Program-made: the position numbers and the translations under genes
Shown: in pieces, positions 1 through 10,677 of the stretch
Numbering within the stretch: the first letter of the stretch is position 1
Layout: each line of letters opens with the position of its first letter
The notes under the pieces: model-generated
Told to the model about the DNA's origin: nothing
Databases searched by the model: none
Seen by the model: only the letters and a program-made list of their open reading frames with translations
Assembly: GCA_014529385.2 (NCBI GenBank)
Contig: CM043944.1
Span: 89,969,384 to 90,033,383, forward strand
Reading direction: 5' to 3'
Length of the DNA: 64,000 nt
Source: Adiantum capillus-veneris
Taxonomy: Eukaryota; Streptophyta; Polypodiopsida; Polypodiales; Pteridaceae

Positions 1-586
1 ACCCATGTCGCAACCTGCACAAGAAGCTGTCAGGAAGACCAATCCTCTTCCAAGATAAAAGGGTTGCATTCGATCTACAGATGCTACCCCTTGCCCCTAT
101 TGGAATTTAGTTGGGGTGTAGACCTTTTTGGTTTTCAGCGGCTTAGGATGGGTACTTGTGTTGGCTTGCTCCCACGGCCCCTATAAGACCTATCACTTGA
201 TTCAAATTCCATATCAAGTTGCATTGTTTGGTGGTGATTGACTTGATATAGAAATACATATGTTGCGTTCAAGGCCACCAGACAGCAATTGAAGGTAACT
301 TCTTCATAGCTTGGTCTCAAAAAGGCTAGATTCAAAATTGTGGTTGCCATTTTTAGAGGTTTCATGCCTCTACACGTTGAAACTTTGAGAGTGATAAAAG
401 AACAGGGAGAGATCCACACATCATGCACTGTAATCTTGATTGATAGGAATGTAGATGGAAAGCCTCTCATCACCTAGGAAATTATCACACCACCCTTGCA
501 ACCCGCCTCATCCACTTGTGTGCAATTTTGGTTATCTATGGCCTATCAAAGTGGTGTGAGCTCCCACCTTGTTGTATGGTGAATTC

Positions 587-590
<4 letters not shown>
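1..590. other. Unassigned left-edge sequence
   Basis: I recognise no domain, RNA gene or element end here. The longest open frame (minus, about 135-473) has no family signature and no convincing splice context, so it is not called as a gene. It may be upstream flank or diverged U3 of the A-type LTR that becomes recognisable near 1020. Confidence 0.4.

Positions 591-633
<43 letters not shown>
591..633. repeat. (GA)n microsatellite
   Basis: An uninterrupted AG dinucleotide run of about 43 bp. It is the first of eight GA/CT tracts in the window. Confidence 0.97.
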
Positions 634-636
<3 letters not shown>

Positions 637-779
637 GTGCTTACAGATCTATCTCAACACGGGGCCAATGGTAAAGGGGCCAAATGAGAGATGGTCTATC
701 AAAGAGAAAGGCTAACCAATGGAGTTTAAAGAACTTAGGGTTATCTTCATTCAATACCTCCAATAGTTAGTGTTAAAAG

Positions 780-1020
780 TCCTTTGACCTTAGGTAGTCT
801 ATGGTTGTGCTTGAGGTGGGAACCCAACCCAAGCTTGAGGTGCTTGTCATGCCTCATGACTAAGGTGCTTGAGATGCTTGAAGTGCTTGATGATTGAGAT
901 GCTTGAGGTGCTTGTCATGCTTGATATGCTAGGGTTGTACTTAAGGTGGGAACCTAGCCCAAGCTTGAGGGGCTTAAGGGCCGAGCTTGTGGTGAGAATT
1001 GGGGCCAAGGTTTAGGGGCT
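780..1020. repeat. Degenerate short tandem repeat, GCTTGAGGTGCTTG type
   Basis: About 240 bp of imperfect repeats of GCTTGAGGTG / GCTTGAGATG / GCTTGTCATGC words. A larger unit beginning GAGGTGGGAACC occurs twice, near 813 and 943. It adjoins the recognisable A3 LTR and is probably a U3 expansion private to this copy, since A1 and A2 LTRs lack it. Confidence 0.7.
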
Positions 1021-1921
1021 TGAGGTGTCACAAAAGTCAAATCATATCCCTACAAAGAGGGGGAACGCCATCCAAGTAGGGGGGGTGGTTCCTTGACCAC
1101 TCTCTCTCCCAAAGGGCACCCCTTGGTCAAGAGGCAAGTGGGACACATGTCAAGCCCCTAGCTAGGTTACCCTCAAAGAGTGTCCAAAGCCTATTAGTTG
1201 GCCTCCCAAGGGGTCCAATGATAATTAAGTTAATTTAATTAATTGTTTTAGCATTTATCAAGTCCTCTCTCTCAAGGAGAAAGGGGGATACTTGTCCCAA
1301 GTCTACCCTTGTTGCTCAGTAATATGCCCCTGCATGTGATTGGCTAGGCCTGGAGAGGTCCAATGATCTTCAATCATGGGCACAAGGGGGGTCGACCAAA
1401 GCAATCTAGGGGGTTGCTTGAGGGGTATAATCTCCCACACACACTCACACACACTCTCATTGTATGAAGTGCAAAGTGCAAGAGCTCCATCTCCTTCTCC
1501 AATCCAGTAGAGAAGTTGAGAGCCTACACAACATTCTTGGCTATGGATTGCAAATCCAAGCAAGATCCATGCTTCAATGCTTAAGCTTGCCATCCTCTCC
1601 ATCTTCATTACTATGCTATTATGTATGCTAGTAAGAACAGTGATGATAAGTGAGGAACTAACTCTTTCTCCTATGAAATATTTCTTCTTCCACTTCTCTA
1701 CCTTCATTCTGCGCTACCTCTGTCCACCTTCAAAGGTGTTTGACGCCTTGGGACTGAGGCTTGGTATAGTTAATTCTTTCCACGGTTTATGTTATGCTCG
1801 TGATGTGTGAAGCTTTCTATCTTCATTGCATCAGCCAGGTCACAAGAAACACAAAGATTGTTTTATTGTAACAAGTCTCTCTTGAAAGGAGAAACTATAA
1901 TACAAATGCGTATTGGAGAGG
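1020..1921 (+). mobile_element. Left part of a chromovirus LTR (A3), cut by LTR-B
   Basis: Diverged but colinear with the A1 LTR at about 9100-10050. Shared blocks include GGGACACATGTCA, CCAAGGGGTCCAATGA, the TTTAATTAATT patch, CTTCATTGCA and the CTCTCTTGA...GAGAAAC...ATAATACAAA block. Similarity stops at 1921, exactly where LTR-B starts. The missing right part of an A-type LTR lies in minus orientation at 34843-35059, again against an LTR-B end, so the two pieces look like one LTR split by insertion. The open frames here are non-coding LTR sequence. Confidence 0.8.
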
Positions 1922-2776
1922 TGTTAGCAGCAAGCTAACCTGGATATCATTTTTTGGAGCTCTCATTGTAAAAACACTTATTATTTTGATAAATCGAGAA
2001 TGTAACTCTTATTTTTTGGATAAATCTTTGTTATTGATGAGCCAGGGCTACAAGCTTCTAGATTGTATCAACCTGTCATTACCCATCTTTATTTAGAGCT
2101 CCCAAATTATTAGTTTTGACCACCAAAAACCTTGGCTACGGTATAAAATCCAATTCTTGTAAGTTAATTGAAAGTTTTTGGATAATAGAAATACAGCATG
2201 AGCTAACAGCGCTCACTTCTCTCCTTCTCGCGCTTCCTACTCCCTCCCCGGTTGTTGCATTGCAGTCGTGTTTGTTGCGTTGCAACCGCAGGTAAGAGCT
2301 CTACACATTGACGTAATCATTTCATGGTATTTTGTAGCTTTTGGCGTCGCCGATCTGTGGCCTAATTTCATCATAAGTAGGAATTTACACTTTAAAATCA
2401 AAAACTAAGCATAGGCGGGGGCTAGCTCCTTTTGGACTTCTTATGGATCAAAAATGGAGTGGGATTTGAGACCATAAGCTTTTGTGCTTAGGTCTTATAA
2501 ACCTGTCCTAGAAGTTTCGTTACGTTTGGATGTCATTTAATGCTGTAACGGATGTGATTTGTTTGCCGCGATGAGCGATTGGTTTTTGGTGATTTTAGTC
2601 ACTTGAGTGTAGCCTGAGTTAGATGCGATTTGTTTGTTGTTTTTCAAGAGATTGACAACCTCTTGTAGCCTCTATGCACTAGTCGAGTCAGCTTCATCCC
2701 ATGAATTCACAATTTAATTGTGGTTCTTCGCTAAATCTACAGTAAGATAGGAGTGAGATTAGACACCCATCTCACA
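1922..2776 (+). mobile_element. LTR of gypsy element B (5' LTR, plus copy)
   Basis: Starts TGTTAGC and ends CTCACA, the canonical TG...CA. An 85-90% similar minus-strand copy lies at 35060-35980. A TATA box is at 2142-2148. A consensus splice donor, GCAG|GTAAGA, is at 2292 downstream of the expected transcription start; the minus copy has GGCTAG there. A primer-binding site follows immediately. The plus copy carries a 38-bp patch (2421-2458) absent from the minus copy, which instead has about 100 bp with half of the TAATCGCGA palindrome. Confidence 0.88.
2142..2148 (+). promoter_or_regulatory. TATA box of LTR-B
   Basis: TATAAAA within CGGTATAAAATCC, conserved in the minus-strand LTR-B copy (GGTATAAAAGCC). 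Its place in mid LTR fits the U3/R boundary of an LTR promoter. Confidence 0.6.
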
Positions 2777-2778
2777 TT

Positions 2779-2796
2779 TGGCGTCGCTGTCGGGGA
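2779..2796 (+). promoter_or_regulatory. tRNA primer-binding site of element B
   Basis: TGGCGTCGCTGTCGGGGA sits 2 nt after the LTR end. It resembles the TGGCGCCGTTGCCGGGGA type used by plant Athila/Tat gypsy elements (commonly assigned to tRNA-Asp), with three differences. It fixes the strand and 3' boundary of the LTR. Confidence 0.8.
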
Positions 2797-3336
2797 TCGA
2801 AGAGACCTAAACTAGGAACAAACATGAGCGTCTTGTGAATTTATCCTTTAACTTCCTCTAGGATCTCGTAGAGTAAAAACCTTCTTTTTAGAAACCGCAT
2901 AGCTTAATATTGTCGTCTTTTTTTGTGTAGAGGTAGCTTGGAACTGATCGTACTTGTTGAGTGCCTTTAGGATTTTAGGATTTTAGGATTAGATTAGGAT
3001 TTGGAGAATGATTGATAGACAAGATAAGTCTTAAGATCAAAGCTCAAACATTTTTAATTTTTTTTTAAACGAGTGTTTGTGGACACTTTCCGCAACCCTA
3101 TTGCATGAGAACGTAGGAGTAGGGTAACTAGGATCCGAGATGGATTTCAAAACATCACTCTCTCCAAAAGAATCAATTGTGAGTTGTTATTTGAAGTTGA
3201 AAACTTTTAGGTCTACGGCTAGAAATAGCACGAAAAGACTCCAAACCACTCACTCCGACTGGAAGGTATGTTTTAAAAGTTGGCTCAACCAGTGGGTAAG
3301 CTCAAGGACACACTGAGGTAAGAATTCCACCAGTTT
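2797..3336 (+). other. Element B leader and possible start of its internal ORF
   Basis: Leader downstream of the B primer site. It holds a small TTTAGGA-rich repeat (about 2965-3003). A 58-codon open frame at 3140-3316 is followed by a donor-like GAG|GTAAGA. No family similarity is recognised. The junction between B and the H1 leader, and so the proposed left inversion breakpoint, must fall in this stretch or shortly after it. Confidence 0.4.
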
Positions 3337-3736
3337 AAAAAAACTTAGATTATCTACTTTTTCTTGACATTTTAGGCCAAATTAAGTTTTGCCTTGATTC
3401 ATAGGCTTAAAATAGCTCTTGAAAAGACTGTCTGTCCATTGAGAAAGTGCAAAAAAATGTTCGTTTTGGGCATAAAGTAAATAATTGACCAAGGTTAATA
3501 CGAGTGACTCATTGCATGTGTACAAACAACTTTTGTAAAGGCACATAGGATTTGGATCACCAAACAGACAAAAAACTGGGTAAAAACTAAAGTTTGTACT
3601 GACTTTCGGAAACTTGAGTGTAAATAGGGAAAACAATTATCCAAACTCAATGAAATTTGATTCATAGGCTTATATTGATGTGATAGACATGTGTATATGC
3701 TCAGTTGACCAAAACGATGCAAAAACTTTCTCAGAA

Positions 3737-3758
3737 GTAAATAATCGTGATTATTTAT
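3737..3758. repeat. Palindrome 1 of the H1 leader
   Basis: GTAAATAATCG followed by its near-perfect inverted copy. The centre is CGTG rather than CGCG and the last base is T instead of C. Confidence 0.85.
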
Positions 3759-4029
3759 ATATGTCCCATTTTTAAACTTTTTTTACCAAGTTCGCATACC
3801 ACTAGCTTTACCATGTTGTACTAACCGCACAAACCAAATTTGGTAAGATTTGGATCATTCGACTGAAAATTGTGACCAAATTTGCAAAGTCAGTCCGTGA
3901 ACAGAAAACTGATGACCATTTGACCACAAATTGTCCAAACTTGATGAAACTTGACTAGGGACCTTAAGTTGAAGTGCTTAATAGATATGTGTCAAGGTTG
4001 GGACAAAAACTTGCCAAAAATTAGATGGA

Positions 4030-4051
4030 GTAAATAATCGCGATTATTTAC
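4030..4051. repeat. Palindrome 2 of the H1 leader (perfect, 22 bp)
   Basis: GTAAATAATCG followed directly by its exact reverse complement, with no spacer. Confidence 0.95.
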
Positions 4052-4312
4052 ATTTGCTACAAAAATTGATCATTTTTCATATTTTATTATACCACAAGGT
4101 CAAATATATCAAGTAGATCACACAAATCAATTTTGGTGAAATTTGGATCACAAAAGTAAGACTTAAGCCAGATTTTTGAACACAGAGTGTGTGGACATAA
4201 AACAGTTAATAAACTTGAAAAAAAATTGTCCAAATTTTGTGAAACTTGTCCAACACCTTAACAAATTGTACACTTCGCAAATCAAGACAAAAAGTGCAAA
4301 AATTTGAGAAAA

Positions 4313-4334
4313 GTAAATAATCGTGATTATTTAC
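4313..4334. repeat. Palindrome 3 of the H1 leader
   Basis: GTAAATAATCG followed by TGATTATTTAC: palindromic except for one central base. Confidence 0.92.
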
Positions 4335-4812
4335 TGCTACTACACAGAGACACCAGTTTTGACTTTTGAACTTGTACAGTGTTAGAACAACATAATACAA
4401 AGCCACTGGGAAACTTTGGGTTCAATCGAATCCAAATTAATACATGTTCACTCAGTTTTCAGGTTGCAGATTAATCCTTTGATTTTTTGCAAAAGTGGAA
4501 TCTGGAAGTCTCAATTGTTGACTCCCATCGCTCGATTTGAAGTGATACACATAGAACAATCATAATAGCTAGCAAAAACTATACAGTCTTTGTGAAAAAA
4601 GAGCTAACTTGATCAAAATTTATACAGGAATCACTTGCAGATAAGGAAGTGGCAGCTTGACGGAAAATGCAATCTAGTCAAGTGGAAGAAATTGACAACA
4701 AGTCAATCTGATGGTAAGTACTCTATCCAGGGCTTCACAAGTCATTATGAACCTTATATTCAATTTCCATACTGAATTCAAGGGGTTTGGAGTGACATTA
4801 GAATGAAAAGCA

Positions 4813-5815
4813 TTGACATGGTTCCAAAATATTCCACCAAGGTCAATCATGGACTTGAATACATTAGCTCAAGGATTTGTAGCTGCTTGTTCCAAAACGG
4901 GGATCAAACACAATACAGTAGCTCAAATCTATAGCTTTAAACAGAAACAAGGTGAGTTCGTTAGGGATTGTGCAACTCGAATGAAGCAATACATTGCAAG
5001 ATGCCCAAAGCTAGAGATACGTGCAAAAGAACGACTAGTATCATTGTTTCTAGAGGGACTGCTAAACAAAGAACTTCATGCTATATTATAGTAAGAATCA
5101 TACAACCCTAGAAGAGTGTGTGTCTGATGCTATTGACTTAGGAGAGAATTGTGATATTTTCAATGCAGAAGATGTCCCTAAGGATAATCAAAGTGAGAAA
5201 ACAGCATCCACCAAACCAGCACAAGTAGGAATGGCTGTTGCAGCACCGCTTTCCGCCATAGAATACATGCTCAAAAGGATGAATGACATGATGAATAACA
5301 TGCAAAAATCACCTTTGAGGGGAAAAGGACAAGGGATACCTCTATAGGGACAACCAATTAGGCCACAAAAAGGGTGTGCAATCGAGGGTAAATGGACCAA
5401 CCATGAGACCAGCAAGTGCTATTTCAAACCAGAGTATGATGGGAATGTTCAATACGTGCCTATGAGGCCACAAGGACAACCCATGTATAGATATCAGCCT
5501 AATATGGCCCCAGCTCAAAGACCACCGATGGGTATGAAAAGACCTCAACCCGTGTTGGGTCAACAATCTCCATATCCGAGACACAATGTAGTGCCTGTAA
5601 AGTACATGCATTCAAAGGGAGTCATAGACGAACAAGCACTAGTGCCTGTTACACCCTATGTTGAGCCTAGTCCGTCTATAGTAATGGTAGAAGGAGACTG
5701 GTACAATTCACATCCACCACCAATGAAAGAACCTGTGACTTATGCTCCACCAGATCTTGCACCAATGTACTATGTAGCTAATCAAGGTGTCCGACCTCCT
5801 ATGGACCTATGATAA
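4813..5815 (+). pseudogene. H1 gag, capsid-like and Pro/Met/Gln-rich regions
   Basis: Residues 3-92 of the first frame (WFQNIPPRSI...) match the plant retrotransposon gag capsid pattern: a Trp-Phe near the start, an AQGFVAACS helix and an ISRC-like LFLEGL motif. The frame shifts near 5080, continues to 5346, stops, and resumes at 5456-5812 as a Pro/Gln/Tyr-rich spacer. The protein would package element RNA. Several frame breaks make this a pseudogene, and its true start upstream of 4813 is uncertain. Confidence 0.75.
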
Positions 5816-5844
5816 GACCCATGATTAAGCCAAGAAGTAGAAAT

Positions 5845-5973
5845 TGTCATAATTGTGGTGTGGATGATCATTGGAAAAATGAATGCCCAGAGCAGCCTGA
5901 TTAGAAACTCAAGCCAGTTGAAGCTTATTGCATACAATGTTGCAAAAAGGGAGGACACTTTCCGGAAGATTGT
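5845..5973 (+). pseudogene. H1 gag nucleocapsid: two zinc knuckles
   Basis: The first knuckle (5845-5886) is a perfect C-x2-C-x4-H-x4-C (CHNCGVDDHWKNEC). The second (5929-5973) reads CIQCCKKGGHFPEDC, one residue longer than canonical. An in-frame TAG at 5902-5904 separates them. Paired knuckles bind element RNA in gypsy Gag proteins. Confidence 0.8.
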
Positions 5974-6115
5974 CCAAAAAATCCTTTAAACAAAGGTAAA
6001 ATAGTGGTGAACGTAGTCCACGTGATACCTAGTAGCTCATCTAAGAGTGAACCAATTGTTCCAATCAAGGTAATCAATAGAGCCCAAGCTAAGAAAAAGA
6101 AATATAACTCCTCTG

Positions 6116-6655
6116 ATGATTCAGAAAATACAAAATTTTCCTCTCCAAAGATTAAAACAAAGCAAAAACAAAAGGTATGAGATGAGAAAACAGAAACAAA
6201 AGGCTGAAATCGAGGAGAAAGCAAAGAAGCTATTCCAGGAAAAGGTGACAGAAACTGGAAGCGAAATCAAGGAAACCACTGTGAAATCTGGAGGATCAAT
6301 TTTGGTTGACAAAATTTTTGAGCCTATCAATGCAGCCTTGGAAGCCTACCAAGCAGAACTTAAAGCAGGCCAAAACATGGAAAACAAATGGAAGAACTAT
6401 CTATCTCCAGGCATGGAAGCAGTTAAGCTTGAAGCTTATCAAAATTTGGTAAGAATCACGCAAGAGATGCTGGAAAAACAAAAACCCAAGCTTGAGAGTA
6501 TTGCAAAACCTGAGGAGCTTGTGGTAAGAGACAATAAAGAAAAATCCAAAGTGGTGGTAGACCCCCACCTTGAAACAAAAGAGCCAGAACTTATAGTACC
6601 TCACAGCGAAGATGCCTTAGACGGAATTCCATTCACAAAAGAAGACTCGCCATGA
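6116..6655 (+). pseudogene. H1 Lys/Glu-rich segment between gag and protease
   Basis: 179 codons rich in Lys, Glu and Gln with heptad-like spacing (KQKAEIEEKAKKLFQEKV), probably helical or coiled coil. It lies in the same strand and order as the polyprotein, between the knuckles and the protease. No catalytic motif is seen. It is likely a lineage-specific spacer of the Gag-Pol precursor. Confidence 0.5.
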
Positions 6656-6870
6656 CACTTATGGGAAAAGGTGAGAGAGATCAATGATGGGAGCTTAACT
6701 CTTAAGTCAACTTCTATAGATGAAGTTTGGTTTGATAATTTACCTCCTGATATGGACATGGATGTACAACCCTTGATGGGGATTGCGGATCTGAAGCTTC
6801 AGGGATGTCTTAACCATTGACCTTGAAAACATTGCCCTCTTACTTAGGAGATAAGGAAGATTAATCCATA

Positions 6871-7377
6871 GTGTGTAAAACCACTCAAGTAAAAAGAGCG
6901 GAACAAACCCTAGAAGTAGACAACATTCATTCAATCATGTCTACATCCATCCAATGCACTCTTACTTTGGGAGAACTGTTGAAAGACAGGCCATATGTAT
7001 GGAATGATCTCCAAAAAACCGTAGAGAAGGTGGGAATAATGGGGTTAATCGCAAAAAACTTGGGAAATTTGAAACATGAAATGGATAACAAAGAGATTCG
7101 ATCTATTTTAATGAGCAAAGTCGGAGAATACTATGAATGGGAAGAAGGAAACACAACCCTTCCAGTGATGTATAATGATATAAAAACCATGGCGATACTG
7201 GATAGTAGGGCGGGCATAGCCATAGCCACAAAAGCAGTATGGGAATCCTGGGAACAACCAGCCATTAGACAAACTCGAAGGAAATTGCAATTGGCTGATG
7301 GACACATTGAAAGACCCTTAGGACTACTCATTCGGAAGAGGATGGCGTCTTTATTTTCCATGAGATTATGGAGGTGA
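6871..7377 (+). pseudogene. H1 aspartic protease (retropepsin) region
   Basis: ILDSRAGIAIATK begins around the codons at 7201-7209, where retropepsins have D-[ST]-G-A; the Gly is replaced by Arg here. LQLADGHIERPLGLL, typical of plant gypsy proteases, follows about 40 residues later. The linker beyond 7377 carries CGIEYQHTFTIVDFGKKP (about 7816-7880). The enzyme would cleave Gag-Pol, but the mutated catalytic loop argues it is dead. Confidence 0.8.
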
Positions 7378-7464
7378 TTAACATTTGGACATAAAGAAAC
7401 ATGCCATGTGTGCAAGAATGGTGGGTGTGTAAGAGAGGTGTAAGAGTGGTCAAAGGATGCACTT

Positions 7465-7484
7465 CCCCCCCCCCCCCCCCCCCC
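7465..7484. repeat. Poly-C tract (20 C)
   Basis: A homopolymer run within the H1 linker, followed by AAAAGGGGG. It may form a G-quadruplex on the minus strand and is prone to assembly length error. Confidence 0.9.
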
Positions 7485-7667
7485 AAAAGGGGGAGGATAA
7501 ATTTATGATTTTTGGCCTTCCATAACTCCGACATATGATCTCAGATTTGAGTGGAGATTATAGATTTGAAATCTACATGCAGAGCTCTTTCCATAGATTT
7601 GCTACATTATATACTTTTCTCCGCTAGATTTTAAATTTCATTTTGGGGGGAAATTTTGAATTCAAAT

Positions 7668-8687
7668 AAACTAGCCATTTTAATTGTTTGATATCAAAAT
7701 TTGTGCTTTAATTGCTTTCTTAATACTAAAGGTTTGACTCCCTTAAACTGCCAAATAAAGAGGCCCTCCTAGACTCCATTCTCTTCCTAATGTTGAGAAA
7801 GTGATAGTTAATTCCTGTGGGATTGAATATCAACACACTTTTACCATAGTAGACTTTGGGAAGAAACCCCATACAAGAGTTTGATTCAGTCTCTTCAGGT
7901 GAAAGTAAGCTTCCATCTTGGTTGAACAAAGATACTCCTATTTGGATGTGCGGAGCTTCAAATAACGGGAGCTTAAAAAGAGAGGAATTTATCTTATAAA
8001 GGGATTGCACAGACAAAGCCTATATACCTGAACCCTTTCCCGAGCATTTGTTTGAGCCATTTGAATGGACTCAAATTTTAATGACAATGGATGTATGTGT
8101 GAATATGTCTATGCCTACTCAATTTTGCAATGAGGATGGCTATGACATAATTCCCATCCAAATGATCTCAACCCTCCACATTGAAGACAAAATTCTGGAA
8201 CCAAAGGACTTGATGAAACCTCAACAAGTCTTTTCAGACCTCTACTATGATGCAACAGATGACCTAGAAGAACATTCAGCTACGTCAGATGATTCGGGGT
8301 CGGAAAAAGAACATGTGAGAGCTAAGCTACTCATGAAAGAAGGGGAGGAAAAGTTTTTTGACTTTCCTAACCAGAAACCGAGAAGATAGAATGGTATAGA
8401 CGAAAGAGGGACACTAGAAATTTAAAAGCTAGACCTATGCCATCAGTCTCCAGTAGAACACAGTTCCTTATGCAAACAGATGCATATGATTGTATCAAGA
8501 ACAAAATTACTGGTAGATATCCTTCAAACAAAAACCCAGAAATTAAGCAAAACCTAGAAAACAGGACAACGGTTCAACCATCACATGAGTTAAGTGGAAA
8601 AAGAAGTATCAAGAGCTGAAAAAAACTCTAAAGGAGATATGTACAACTAAAATGGAAACCACTGAAGAGGATGGTAAAGATCTAATG
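7668..8687 (+). pseudogene. H1 pol linker (segment X, first copy)
   Basis: Decayed coding sequence between H1 protease and RT: the CGIEYQHTF block, then an acidic stretch at 8048-8389 (FEPFEWTQIL...DDSGSEKEH) and a short frame at 8437-8619. The frame METTEEDGKDLM just before 8688 continues after 18276 with SVPSHYKKYT, showing where A1 landed. The whole 1020-bp segment recurs at 15669-16688 with only a few transitions. Confidence 0.75.
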
Positions 8688-10275
8688 TGTCATAATAATC
8701 AATGTCTAATTCTCCTAAATGATTTTCTCATATTAAACTGATCATTTAATGTGGGGAAGTGCCAAGGGAGAAAAAGCTAGAATATTGGTTAAGTTAGCAG
8801 ACCGGCCACAGTAGGGATCCAAAGGAGGGAAAATAGGGATCCAAAGGGGGGGCCATCTGCAAAAGAGCCATGTGAAACAATGGGCCAAAAAGACCCTAAG
8901 GTTCAGCCCATTAAGACTTCCAAAATGCTAAGGTTCCAAAATTCAAAGGTTGTGTCCAAAGGTCAACCCTAGGGAAAATTGGATGCTTAGTGTGTGCCCT
9001 AAAAGTCTTTGCATATCCCTACATGGGAGGGGGCGAGCCCCAAAGCTAGGAGATGAGAGAGAAAGCCACACACACACATAGGCTCCCTTTACACAAAGGG
9101 AATGAGGGACACATGTCAGCTCCCTAGGCCAGATGCCCACAAGGTGTGCCCAATTCCTATTGGAAGACCCTTGAAGTGGACCAATGAGAATTAAGCTAGA
9201 GTAAATCTAGTTTAATTAATTTAAAAACATTTAATAAAAGAAACCAATAAGAATTAAGTGTCCTAGAAGACTATTGGGCAGTCTCCCAAGGGGTCCAATG
9301 AGCATTCAGGAGCCCCATGGCTTGCCTGATTCCTATTGGCCAGGAGGCAAAGGGGTCCAATGAGAGTTTAGTTTAATTATTTAATTACCTAAAGCTCTCA
9401 CAAAAGGGGAAAGGGGGACACATGTCAGAAGGCTATCACTTATGCTGCTTAATCCCTATTGGCTTGACCTGGGGAGGTCCAATGAGGCAAAAGCCAGACT
9501 TATTTAGCAGCTAGGGCTCGCCCAAGAGAGGGGGGGGGCTGATTTTTGCTTGGCATTGACACACACACTCTCACACTTGACCATGTGTGAAGGGAAAATA
9601 CTCTATCTCCTCCCAAGCTTTAATGGAGAGCTCATCACCTACTCCAAGCTTGTGAGATAGAAGCCTACATCAACACTCTCTTGGCATGTGGATGCAAATC
9701 CAACCAAGAGCCAAGCTTCAATGCATGCTCATCTTCTCTACCAAGCTAATTACTAAGCTAAGCTATGCTAATATGAGTGATTATGTGAGGAGATGTACTT
9801 CTTTCTCGTAAGATACTTCTTTTTCCTCTCAATCTACTCTCATACCCTGCTAGCTCTCACCATCTTCGAAGGTGTGTGAGGTCTTGGGTCTGAGAACGGG
9901 GATAATTCAAGTTGTGTTTGATTAAGTGTTTTGCTTGGTGTATGAAGCTTCCATCTTCATTGCACTAGCTAGTCTTGAAGGAACACAAAGAATTGTATTG
10001 TACAATGTCTCTCTTGATGGGAGAAACCATAATACAAAGCCTTTTGGAGGGGGGACCGGCTCCATGCAAATCCGGTCCTCAACTGTTGTCAATAGCTTAA
10101 TTGCTCTCTCTTTTGAAAGTATTGTCGATGCTATCTAACTAGGTGTTATGCTTTTTGTTGCTCTCTCCACCCAAGCACTCTTGTAATTCTCATTAGGAAT
10201 CAACTCTAATGAAATGCCCACTATGTTCATGCTAAATTCCGCTACACAAAAGATTTTAAGCCATTAAATGTTACA
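8688..10275 (+). mobile_element. A1 5' LTR
   Basis: Begins TGTCATAATAATC and ends ATGTTACA. The start and end match the A2 LTRs, where a 5-bp target duplication confirms the boundaries. It contains the recurrent CCAATGAG...TTTAATTAATT blocks and a CA-rich patch near 9560. Short open frames within it are non-coding. Confidence 0.95.
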
Positions 10276-10276
10276 T

Positions 10277-10288
10277 TGGTATCAGAGC
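10277..10288 (+). promoter_or_regulatory. A1 primer-binding site (initiator tRNA-Met type)
   Basis: TGGTATCAGAGC, the classic plant retrotransposon sequence complementary to the 3' end of initiator tRNA-Met, placed 1-2 nt after the LTR end. Confidence 0.95.
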
Positions 10289-10452
10289 TCAAGGTTTCTC
10301 TTTTCTTGCTCAAGAAGGGAGGTCCTCAAGCTAGCTAAAAATGGTTGGTATTATTAATTGCCTGTGAGTAAGTAGAATAGGGATTTTTCAGCCTTGCAGT
10401 GCGCCTGCCTTTGTGCAGTTAACGGGGCATCACCGTCGAGAGCTATGGTCTT

Positions 10453-10496
10453 AATAGTGGAGTCCTACGGGGCTTGCCTACGGCTTAACCACTATT
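10453..10496 (+). promoter_or_regulatory. A-family leader hairpin
   Basis: The arms AATAGTGG (10453-10460) and CCACTATT (10489-10496) are exactly complementary around a 28-nt loop. The same hairpin is in A2 (20104-20147). In the diverged A3 leader (minus, 34629-34672) a G-C pair has become A-T on both arms. It could serve packaging, dimerisation or translation of element RNA. Confidence 0.55.
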
Positions 10497-10677
10497 GAGC
10501 TATTAGAAGCTTGACAGGAGCCGGTGCTGTTTTGGTGTCGAATGACCCTCTCTTCTATTCTTTGCAATTAATGGTATTCGAGCCGCGGGTACAGTAGCTT
10601 GAGTGCTTTTTCTAAAGGGGTAAAGAGGAGTAGCAACTAGGGCTTGAAGTGCCAAAGTACACCTAAAAGTTGTTAGA

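Larger units (their letters stand above)
3340..4440 (+). repeat. Diverged tandem array, about 290-bp units, each with a CG-centred palindrome
   Basis: Three to four diverged units. Recurring words are GTCCAAACTTGATGAAACTTG / CCAAACTCAATGAAATTTG / GTCCAAATTTTGTGAAACTTG and ACAAACCAAATTTGG / ACAAATCAATTTTGG, each unit ending with GTAAATAATC[GR].. plus its mirror half. Full palindromes start at 3737, 4030 and 4313 (steps 293 and 283), with a half-site at 3477. The array lies in the non-coding leader just upstream of H1 gag. A similarly phased array precedes H2 gag at 31673-32272. Confidence 0.8.
7668..10275 (+). repeat. 2,608-bp direct repeat (X + LTR), copy 1
   Basis: Nearly identical to 15669-18276, offset 8001 bp. 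It covers segment X and the complete 5' LTR of A1. By eye I find only about five differences, all transitions. The boundary carries the shared word AAACTAGCC. Confidence 0.95.

Noticed and set aside
135-473. 112-codon minus frame at the left edge
   Set aside because: No domain, no splice context and no homologous copy in the window; cannot be told from chance.
1303-1810. Overlapping plus and minus frames
   Set aside because: They lie in the A3 LTR remnant, which aligns to the non-coding A1 LTR.
3477-4334. Phased palindromes considered as a CRISPR array
   Set aside because: Spacing of about 290 bp, diverged repeat units, eukaryotic retrotransposon context and no cas genes.
7726-8016. Minus frame of 96 codons, repeated identically at 15727-16017
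   Set aside because: Its duplication only reflects the X repeat; the plus strand carries the recognisable H1 linker block CGIEYQHTF.
9926-10138. 70-codon frame present in both A1 LTRs
   Set aside because: Conserved only because LTRs are near-identical; no conservation of the frame in the A2 or A3 LTRs.
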